Part shown: in pieces, positions 35,343 through 41,405 of the stretch | Layout of the letters: each line of letters opens with the position of its first letter | Numbering within the stretch: the stretch's first letter is position 1 | From: Muribaculaceae bacterium | Lineage (GTDB): Bacteria; Bacteroidota; Bacteroidia; Bacteroidales; Muribaculaceae | Reading direction: 5' to 3' | Assembly (NCBI GenBank): GCA_023667285.1 | Contig: JAMPAK010000004.1 | Location: 1-41,405, forward strand | DNA: 41,405 bases | Notes under the pieces: model-generated | What the model was told of the DNA's origin: nothing | Database searches by the model: none | Seen by the model: only the letters and a program-made list of their open reading frames with translations | Program-made: the position numbers and the translations under genes

Positions 35343-36515
35343 CTACTGTGCCAACAGTTCTGCAACGGTCACTGCTGCGTGCCTGGGAGTGTGAAGCCGT
35401 TCTCTGATCAGTCTGTAGCCGCTCAGCTGTGCTTGTCGCTCAGGGGTGTCTGAAAGCAATGGCGTGAGTTGGCGGTCGACGGCATCGGGGGTGCAGTTGT
35501 GGACGAGCATCTCCGGGACCACACAGCCTCTCACTCCTGTCTTGGCGGCCTCACGGTTGACCTTTGTGCGCGTCAGACGGTCGATGGGACCGGCAATGAG
35601 ATTGGGAAGGGATACATATGGGATTTTTAGAATGTGGGTGAAAAGATTGGCTGCCCATTTCCACCCCACGGCTCTGTAGCAGACCACCTGTGGAGTCCCG
35701 GCCAGAGCGCTCTCAAGCGAGGCTGTCCCTGAGGTGACGAGAGCGGCCTTGGACCGAGCCATGAGCTGGAGCGTAGTCGCCTCAGCAACGGGAAAATCAG
35801 AGAATCCACGGTAGAACTCCTCTTCAATGGAGGGCGCGCCGGCTATCACGGCTTGAAAATCGGGATGTCTGCGAGCCACGGCGTCCATCACCGGGAGGTT
35901 TGACTTGATCTCACCCCTGCGGCTTCCGGGGACGAGGGCCAGGATAGGTCTGGAGTCAAGGCCGAGCCGCCTGCGGAATTCTTCGGCGCTTTCCATCCCT
36001 TCGAGAGCCTTCTCGACCTCCTCGACCGACGGATTGCCTACATACTCCACCTTCAGTCCCCGTTCGGCGAACCAGGCAGGCTCGAAGGGGAGAATAGAGA
36101 ATACACGGTCTGTCACCCTCTTGAGTTTCTTAAGCCGATATTCCTTCCAAGCCCAAAGTTTTGGCGCTATATAATAATCGACGGGAATGCCGAGTGAATG
36201 AGCATAGTCGGCCAGTTTGAGGTTGAAGCCTGGATAGTCTACAAGCACTACGCGGTCAGGACGCCAGGATTTTATGACCTCTTTGGCCTTCCTGAGATTG
36301 TCAAGGACCTCCGGGAGATGGCTGACCACGCTGATGAAACCCATGTAGGCCATCCTGCGGTAGTGGACGATAGGCTCAGACCCGGCTGCCCAAGCCATCT
36401 CGTCCCCCCCGAGAAACCTAATCTCTGCATGGGGGTCAAAGAGCCGGAGCTCTTTTATCACCTGCGCGGCGTGTATGTCGCCGGAAGCCTCCCCGGCTAC
36501 GAAGAAATATTTCAT
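35343..36515 (-). CDS. lpxB: Lipid-A-disaccharide synthase
   Basis: LpxB joins UDP-2,3-diacylglucosamine to lipid X to form the lipid A disaccharide at the inner membrane. It has 390 residues, normal for the GT19 family. Signatures are KYFFVAGEASGDIHAAQVI at the start, FLGGDEMAWAAG, DYPGFNLKLADYAHSLGIPV, PGSRRGEIKSNLPVM and TSGTASLESALAGTPQVVCY. A strong promoter precedes it. It heads the lpxB-HipA-like-DUF3037 series. Confidence 0.96.
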   Translation of the reverse strand: MKYFFVAGEASGDIHAAQVIKELRLFDPHAEIRFLGGDEMAWAAGSEPIVHYRRMAYMGFISVVSHLPEVLDNLRKAKEVIKSWRPDRVVLVDYPGFNLKLADYAHSLGIPVDYYIAPKLWAWKEYRLKKLKRVTDRVFSILPFEPAWFAERGLKVEYVGNPSVEEVEKALEGMESAEEFRRRLGLDSRPILALVPGSRRGEIKSNLPVMDAVARRHPDFQAVIAGAPSIEEEFYRGFSDFPVAEATTLQLMARSKAALVTSGTASLESALAGTPQVVCYRAVGWKWAANLFTHILKIPYVSLPNLIAGPIDRLTRTKVNREAAKTGVRGCVVPEMLVHNCTPDAVDRQLTPLLSDTPERQAQLSGYRLIRERLHTPRHAAVTVAELLAQ

Positions 36516-36536
36516 GCTGGCATAACTTTACGTCCG

Positions 36537-36568
36537 CAAAATTAATCATTTAAGCGATTGTTTACAAA
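36537..36568 (-). promoter_or_regulatory. Promoter for lpxB
   Basis: On the - strand TTTG (36568-36565), a 20-nt spacer and TAATTTTG (36544-36537) match the Bacteroidetes consensus exactly. The leader to ATG 36515 would be about 15 nt. Confidence 0.7.
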
Positions 36569-36610
36569 TCAATGTTTATAGAGATCACGCCAGACATGAA
36601 TCCAATAGCC

Positions 36611-36712
36611 TTTACAGGTATACCTTGAAACTTTTGGTATTTTGCCAGAATCTTTACGAGTATATATTGAAACTTTTTGTATTTTTGCATTGTTTTACCA
36701 GATATAAAAGAG
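36611..36712 (+). repeat. Imperfect 41-42 bp tandem repeat carrying the promoter of the outer-membrane receptor
   Basis: Two units, 36611-36652 and 36653-36693, align over almost their whole length (both start TTTAC, share TTGAAACTTTT and a GTATTTT block). A third unit, beginning TTTACCAG at 36694, merges into the start region of the next gene. About 30 of the first 37 positions agree between units 1 and 2. Only the second unit makes a full -7 box (see 36680-36687). Confidence 0.65.
36680..36687 (+). promoter_or_regulatory. -7 box for the outer-membrane receptor gene
   Basis: TATTTTTG in the second repeat unit matches TAnnTTTG. The first unit has the shorter TATTTTG. A clear -33 TTTG is missing at 19-21 nt, so strength or activator dependence is uncertain. 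The leader to ATG 36713 would be about 20 nt. Confidence 0.45.
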
Positions 36713-39007
36713 ATGACACGTTTAACGTTTATAATTGTGGCTATCATTTTCTATATGGGGACATTGTCCGCCAGAACTATACAGGGAGAAGTCCGTTCAG
36801 ATAATGACTCTATCGCTATCGTTGGAGCATCTTGCCGATTGATGTCGGGAAGCCAATTCATTACCGGTGTGACAACAAATGAAGATGGCTCTTTTGAAAT
36901 CTCAACAAATGTAAAATCTGACGTGAATCTCGAAATATCAATGACAGGATTTTCGCCGGCTGAGATTCTGATAGTGCCTGGCAACAAGAACGTAAATGTT
37001 GGCACGATATATCTGACGGAGGGAGTTGCACTGGGCGAGGTTGAGGTTACTGCCAACTCGATGATTGATGTAAAAGGCAGAACCGTGATTTTTCCGTCGG
37101 GGGCAGATGTAAATGCTTCTTCCACCTCCATCAGCCTGTTTCAAAAGTTGCCATTGGCCGGATTGGAGGCAAACCCAATAAATCGGTCTTTGAGTGTTGA
37201 TGGAGGAACACCAGTGATTCTAATCAATGGCATTCCGTCAACAATAGAGGATTTTAATGCCTTGCAGCCAAAAGATATTGCAAAAATCGAGTTTTCAAGA
37301 ATAACGCCTGCCAGATATGCAGACCAAGGGAATAAAGGGTTTCTCAACATAACGCTTAAGAAACGATCAGACGGCGGTCAGGTTTATATTTGGGGACGAA
37401 GTGCTGTCAACACAGCATTTGTTGACGGCAGCGTCCGAGCATCCTATCACCAGGGACCCTCACAGTTCTCACTCAGTTATAACCCATCGTGGCGCAATTA
37501 CCAGGATGTATTCGACAATATTTCAGAGAGCTATATCGGGAATGATTTTCGTGTGGACCTTGAGCAACACGACCGAAATCCATTCAATTATCACTATCAC
37601 AATATTGGGCTTAAGTATGACTACAGCCCAAATATCAATACAGTATTCTCTGCGATGTTTCGTGTGACTCCGAGCTTCAATAAAAGACGTTCTCTGGCAA
37701 ACACGATCGACTCATATCTTGGTGAATACAAGAATCAAAACTTGATAAAATCAAAGGACCTCGCACCCTCTCTCGACCTGTTCTTCAAACGAGATTTCAA
37801 TGAGAAAAACTCAATGGAGATACAGGTGGTCGGGACTTTAAGTTCAGGTGATTACAGACGACATAATGGCTATACTTTTAGCGATGGCTCTACATCTGAC
37901 TACATAATGGACGTCGACAGCCGTCGCAGGTCGCTTATCAGTGAGATAAGTTACACTCATCAATTCAGTGACAAGACATCGCTGTCGGGAGGATACCAGA
38001 ACACCGTCTCGCACAGCACGAACACCTACCTTTCGTCTGATTATAAGCCCATTCTTACTGAAAACAATAATTATGTCTATGTGCATCTCGGGCAGCAGGT
38101 CGGGAAGGTTTATTTTTCCGTCTCTACCGGAGCCAAGATGTATTGGATAAAGAACGACCTCAACAAGCGTCACTTTATACGCAATATCTCAACTGTTCAG
38201 GCGTCATGGAATATGACACAGAAATGGAGCCTTGCAGCAGCATTCCAGTACTCTCCGAGCATCCCTTCGCTGTCGGCTTTGACGGATTATCCCCAGCAGC
38301 AATCTCCATATCTCATATCAAACGGAAACCCCGGCCTCAAGGTGTCTCAGAATTTCCTGTATCAACTGATGCCCTCCTTCAAATATAAGAAGTTCAGCGC
38401 CTCTCTGCTGATGAACTATCGAAATATAATCGACTTTGTGATGGACGATATGTTCTATATTGGAGACAAATTGTTCCTCTCGCAGTCGATTAACGCGCGG
38501 CGCAGTTGGTATGCCGGAGGAAATTTGAATATAAAGATCAGCGATATAGCCGGATTCGGAGCCAATGTAAACATAGGGCTGGATCATTATGAGACAATGG
38601 GCGATAGTTGGTGTCACCATCTGACATCATGTGAGGGAAACTTTACAGTCTGGTGGAACAAGGGCCCATACACGATTTTATATTGGAGAAAAATCCCAGG
38701 GAAATATCTAAGCGGCAATTATGTGGCCAAGGATGAAAACGGAGATGCGCTCAGCCTTGAGTTTAAGCCGGACAAACATTGGACGTTCGAGGCAAGTTGG
38801 ATGTATATGTTTGATAAAAAAGGCACTAAATATCCGGCATGGGGATATTCGAGCGTAAATCCCTATTATCGCGAACGCTATATTAAGAATAATGGCAACA
38901 TGATTGTCTTGTCGGTCAGCTATTCAGCTGACTTCGGCTCGATTTTCCGTTCGGCTCGCCGTTCTCTGAATAACTCTGACAACGGCTCGTCCTTGCTGAA
39001 AATGTAA
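36713..39007 (+). CDS. Outer-membrane receptor, TonB-dependent-receptor-like (OMP beta-barrel type)
   Basis: The 764-residue protein starts at ATG 36713; the frame reads upstream to TTG 36677, but that would lie inside the promoter repeat. A signal peptide (LTFIIVAIIFYMGTLSA) is followed by a carboxypeptidase-regulatory-like beta domain (about 22-110, with ITGVTTNEDGSFEIST), a plug-like domain (VDGGTPVILINGIPSTIEDF, then KDIAKIEFSRITPARYADQG) and a long beta-barrel with many aromatic-ended strands. It is shorter than SusC proteins and no SusD partner is adjacent, fitting the single-gene outer-membrane beta-barrel family. The gene is visibly more AT-rich than its left neighbours. The ligand is unknown. 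Confidence 0.85.
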   Translation: MTRLTFIIVAIIFYMGTLSARTIQGEVRSDNDSIAIVGASCRLMSGSQFITGVTTNEDGSFEISTNVKSDVNLEISMTGFSPAEILIVPGNKNVNVGTIYLTEGVALGEVEVTANSMIDVKGRTVIFPSGADVNASSTSISLFQKLPLAGLEANPINRSLSVDGGTPVILINGIPSTIEDFNALQPKDIAKIEFSRITPARYADQGNKGFLNITLKKRSDGGQVYIWGRSAVNTAFVDGSVRASYHQGPSQFSLSYNPSWRNYQDVFDNISESYIGNDFRVDLEQHDRNPFNYHYHNIGLKYDYSPNINTVFSAMFRVTPSFNKRRSLANTIDSYLGEYKNQNLIKSKDLAPSLDLFFKRDFNEKNSMEIQVVGTLSSGDYRRHNGYTFSDGSTSDYIMDVDSRRRSLISEISYTHQFSDKTSLSGGYQNTVSHSTNTYLSSDYKPILTENNNYVYVHLGQQVGKVYFSVSTGAKMYWIKNDLNKRHFIRNISTVQASWNMTQKWSLAAAFQYSPSIPSLSALTDYPQQQSPYLISNGNPGLKVSQNFLYQLMPSFKYKKFSASLLMNYRNIIDFVMDDMFYIGDKLFLSQSINARRSWYAGGNLNIKISDIAGFGANVNIGLDHYETMGDSWCHHLTSCEGNFTVWWNKGPYTILYWRKIPGKYLSGNYVAKDENGDALSLEFKPDKHWTFEASWMYMFDKKGTKYPAWGYSSVNPYYRERYIKNNGNMIVLSVSYSADFGSIFRSARRSLNNSDNGSSLLKM

Positions 39008-39419
39008 ATCAAAAACGGTTTCAGACGGGTCGTTCAAGCGATTTTCAACTATCACCAGTCCAATCCTGTCAGTCCGCATAAAGCATTTGAATCATATCCT
39101 CAGGATACATTATTGCTATGTCTTCCGACAGATTCTTTGGCTTTTTTTCAAGAAGAGCACGGGTATTATCTTCTTTCCTCTTGCCATGGGCAGTCGGTCG
39201 GCTTTATCTATAAGTTTGCCGTATAACACGGATGCTATTTCCGGATTGGTCCATTTACAAAAGTCACCAACACCGGCAAAAGGGCAGGTAAAGATGCCTT
39301 GTTTCGATATGCATCGGCATCCGAGACTCCGGTGGCAAGAATCATACTTTGTCACTATAGTGGTAATCATCACGATGACAAAGTCTATACTTTATTACTG
39401 TATTCGCAGTAAAAAGTGT
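39008..39419 (-). pseudogene. Decayed coding fragments, unrecognised
   Basis: This roughly 410-nt gap has no intact gene. On the - strand three short open pieces in different frames read like protein: a piece beginning MILATGVSDADAYRNKASLP, one with WTNPEIASVLYGKLIDKADR, and a last one ending NLSEDIAIMYPEDMIQMLYA before a stop at 39069-39071. They lie in order and would join by two frameshifts, which suggests one gene broken by indels. I do not recognise the family. Sequencing error is an alternative. Confidence 0.35.
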
Positions 39420-40670
39420 TTACTGATTGTACTTTCTATGTAGCAGATAAAGCATAAAGGCACCAACCATAGCAAGAGGCGCACCGACCAATGCCGGCGA
39501 TGCAATACCAAATCCCATATTGATAGCCATGCCACCCAACATTGCCGCACACGCATTCGAAACATTGAAGGCGATTTGAATGCCCGCGCCTCCAAGCATC
39601 TCTCCTCCTTTGGCAAATCTGACTATCGCATACTGAAGAGGACCTCCTATCGCAAACAGCATTGCAGGTGCCATAAAGGCCCAAACCACTGCAAGCAATC
39701 TGCTTGACGCTGTGAAGTATATGGCAATCATTATGACCATTACCGACAGGGCAGCCGTGCCACAGACTTTCGACACCTTGTCGGAATAGCGGTCAACTAT
39801 CCGCTGCATCTGTGGCTCCCACTTGATATTCAACTGTTGTCCGGTCTTTTGTCGGCGGTAAGAGAGTATGCCGTTCTTCAGATTGCTCTTCCGCAGATAA
39901 GCCATGTCTATAATCGCCATACCCCGGGTGTAAAAACTAAACATAAACAGGTCTCTTGCCAATTCTGCCAACTTGTCTCCGCGTAAATCCATCGCCTTTA
40001 ACGCCTTGACAATATCAATCTTTACGGCACGTTTTACGGTCTTGGCTATGCCGGTGTAGACATGTCTGAAAGGATTGACTGATTCCGTAATCCCGGCTTC
40101 GACAGCCTTGTTATAGATAGCACGAAGGTTACGCATATAATAGGATATGCTGTTCATGCAAATCTTGTTCTCCTTCAGATGACACTCAAACTGCTCCATA
40201 AGGCTTGAATTGAAATCGGCAAACAACACCTCACCCTCGCCGTTAAAGCGAATGAAACGGTTGATTGCCGTTGTGTAATGATCTGCCATCCTTACTTTGC
40301 CAATCTTCTTCAAATCGGCTATAAGTTTGCGGGCGTATGAGATATAACCTACCACCGTATCAGGAATAAGATACTTGCCAATCACATCGTCCACAGTGTA
40401 CTCGCCGGACGTTTTGTCAAGACTTGCAATGATTTGACGGAATCGTGCAATGCTTTCTTTGATACTGCATTGAACGGAATGGAGGTATTCTGTCCTTGAT
40501 GAATCAGCATTAATTACCAACTCACCCGTATCATCATCCCATTCGCTGCGACCAATGCGATGCCCGGAATGAATCTGCCGCATCTTCCGCTTGTGAATGA
40601 TGCGATAGAAAAGAGTTCCTTCTGCCGATTCGGATGAAGAAGCTCTGAATATCACTTTTATTGTCGCCAT
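39420..40670 (-). CDS. Chimera: truncated tyrosine recombinase fused in frame to the C-terminal third of an MFS transporter
   Basis: The 416-residue frame changes identity midway. Residues 1 to about 295 are a Bacteroidetes phage/transposon-type integrase: an arm-binding domain, a SAM-like core-binding domain (about 95-205) and the start of the catalytic domain with Arg249 (FYTRGMAIID) and the beta-turn Lys275. The expected HxxR, second His and Tyr nucleophile are absent. From about residue 303 it becomes four hydrophobic segments (TM9-TM12 of an MFS protein, for example IGGPLQYAIVRFAKGG). The switch occurs at DRYSDKVSKVCG (39765-39794). Neither half should be functional. It starts 4 nt after the 61-residue ORF stop. 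Confidence 0.8.
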   Translation of the reverse strand: MATIKVIFRASSSESAEGTLFYRIIHKRKMRQIHSGHRIGRSEWDDDTGELVINADSSRTEYLHSVQCSIKESIARFRQIIASLDKTSGEYTVDDVIGKYLIPDTVVGYISYARKLIADLKKIGKVRMADHYTTAINRFIRFNGEGEVLFADFNSSLMEQFECHLKENKICMNSISYYMRNLRAIYNKAVEAGITESVNPFRHVYTGIAKTVKRAVKIDIVKALKAMDLRGDKLAELARDLFMFSFYTRGMAIIDMAYLRKSNLKNGILSYRRQKTGQQLNIKWEPQMQRIVDRYSDKVSKVCGTAALSVMVIMIAIYFTASSRLLAVVWAFMAPAMLFAIGGPLQYAIVRFAKGGEMLGGAGIQIAFNVSNACAAMLGGMAINMGFGIASPALVGAPLAMVGAFMLYLLHRKYNQ

Positions 40671-40674
40671 ATTG

Positions 40675-40860
40675 TTAGTTCTGTGGTTCTATTATTATAT
40701 GTGTAAAAAAGGGATGTACCCCATACATCGGTTCGACATCATCACGATGGGGAGCATAGTAGAGCTTCAAATCCACGTATACCTTTACAGGCTTCTCGCC
40801 GAGGGCATCCAAAAATGCCGTAATCGACATTTTCGGAATATCATTCTTCGTGTATCTCAT
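40675..40860 (-). CDS. Hypothetical 61-aa protein
   Basis: A 61-residue frame starts 3 nt after the traO stop and ends 4 nt before the recombinase chimera. It has no membrane segment or known motif; the sequence contains KPVKVYVDLKLYYAP and ends HPFFTHIIIEPQN. The tight spacing implies co-transcription with traO. In CTnDOT-like elements the gene after traO is a primase or traQ, and this does not match what I know of either, so it may be cargo or a truncated gene. Confidence 0.5.
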   Translation of the reverse strand: MRYTKNDIPKMSITAFLDALGEKPVKVYVDLKLYYAPHRDDVEPMYGVHPFFTHIIIEPQN

Positions 40861-40863
40861 AGG

Positions 40864-41405
40864 CTAAAATGAGTATTTGGCATGGAGGCCGTAGGAGAAT
40901 CTGAAGTGTGAAGTGTCATTGCCGAATATAAATCGTTCTTTGATGTTGACACCGAGAGCGAAATTGTCTGACAGATAGAAATCTGCCGAAACATTTATCG
41001 CTCCACCGTAGATAAAAGCATCCCCGGCTTGTAGTGTCGCTCCATCTTTCAGCACAGACCTTCCCCAGTTTACCGTCTCATATCCGCATAGAGCCGATAA
41101 TCCTGCATAGAGGTGAATCGTCTGCGAATAGTCACTGATTAGATGCAGATTATATCCGCCTTCAGCATAGAAATCTGCAATAGGAATACGACCCTTTTCT
41201 CCGTAAGGCTTGTAGGTCTGGAGATACTCGCCGCCGAATACCCATTCATGGGCGTTGTTGCCTTTGAAAACAGAGTAATAGACACCGAAAGAATAACCAC
41301 AGTTGCGAGAATTGCCTGTATAAAAACCGTCAACCATACTCGCCTTTACCTCCACCGACTTCATGCCGGGGAGTGTTCGCTGGGCCATTGCCTGCCCTGA
41401 GAACA
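40864..41405 (-). CDS. traO: Conjugative transposon protein TraO (5' end beyond the window)
   Basis: The visible 174 or more residues match TraO of Bacteroidetes conjugative elements: RTLPGMKSVEVKASMVDGFY at the mature N-terminus, HEWVFGGEYLQTYKPY, YAEGGYNLHLISD, SALCGYETVNWGRSVLKDGA, FIYGGAINVSADFYLSDNFAL and a beta-barrel-like end. The frame stays open to the window edge and reads FSGQAMAQ before RTLPG, i.e. the end of a signal peptide, so the ATG at 41388 is internal and the gene starts outside. The family is thought to be an envelope part of the transfer apparatus. Confidence 0.85.
   Translation of the reverse strand, partial: FSGQAMAQRTLPGMKSVEVKASMVDGFYTGNSRNCGYSFGVYYSVFKGNNAHEWVFGGEYLQTYKPYGEKGRIPIADFYAEGGYNLHLISDYSQTIHLYAGLSALCGYETVNWGRSVLKDGATLQAGDAFIYGGAINVSADFYLSDNFALGVNIKERFIFGNDTSHFRFSYGLHAKYSF

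Noticed and set aside
36562-36747. A - strand 61-codon frame with an internally repeated protein pattern
   Set aside because: The repeated residues come from the tandem DNA repeat upstream of the receptor gene; it also covers that gene's start and signal peptide.
39087-39443. A + strand 118-codon frame downstream of the receptor
   Set aside because: The protein looks random, and the opposite strand contains pieces with better protein character, in broken frames.
1-41405. CRISPR array
   Set aside because: I found no set of regularly spaced identical repeats with spacers; the only tandem repeats are short and degenerate (36611-36712) or scattered 5-8 nt motifs.

Overview
This 41.4 kb window is chromosomal DNA from an anaerobic Bacteroidales bacterium, probably a gut Muribaculaceae-like lineage (inferred; no marker gene was compared). 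The evidence is class III glutamine synthetase, a single-chain pyruvate:ferredoxin oxidoreductase, OmpH-, PorT- and SusC-like envelope proteins, a CTnDOT-type TraO, promoters of the Bacteroidetes type (TTTG, about 20 bp, TAnnTTTG) and little use of Shine-Dalgarno sites.

Layout: The window opens with what looks like the 3' end of a 5S rRNA and its terminator. dapF-dapL-glnN (diaminopimelate and nitrogen assimilation) follow on +, then an MFS exporter, and then nhaD with a lipoprotein. On - lie an M23 peptidase, ndk, and an hpf/xerC pair overlapping by 11 nt. From 11.2 to 19.1 kb on + is the metabolic centrepiece: formyl-CoA:oxalate CoA-transferase, oxalyl-CoA decarboxylase, an AEC permease and a full-length pyruvate:ferredoxin oxidoreductase. 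The first three match the E. coli yfdW-yfdU-yfdV set and predict oxalate uptake and decarboxylation to formate and CO2. From 19.3 to 25 kb on - are ddh with a LysM/periplasmic-binding protein and a PorT-like barrel, then pta-ackA. An ECF sigma factor, an OmpH-like lipoprotein with a 59-residue membrane protein, pepD and an exported muramidase follow. On - come uvrA-smr-EFR1 flavoprotein and lpxB-HipA-like kinase-DUF3037.

The last 4.9 kb is more AT-rich and accessory in character. It holds an outer-membrane receptor whose promoter lies in a 41-42 bp imperfect tandem repeat. Beyond it are decayed coding fragments, an in-frame chimera of a truncated tyrosine recombinase and the last four membrane segments of an MFS transporter, an unrecognised 61-residue ORF, and a TraO gene running off the end.

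How it fits together: PFOR, Pta and AckA form the pyruvate-to-acetate ATP route. Frc and Oxc add an oxalate branch that recycles CoA through formyl-CoA. DapF/DapL and Ddh are two separate routes to meso-diaminopimelate. Many gene ends carry strong GC-rich hairpins, several without a U-tract. The points most worth a second look are the oxalate cluster with its structured frc-oxc spacer, the HipA-like kinase/DUF3037 pair, the integrase-MFS chimera, and the repeat-borne promoter of the receptor.
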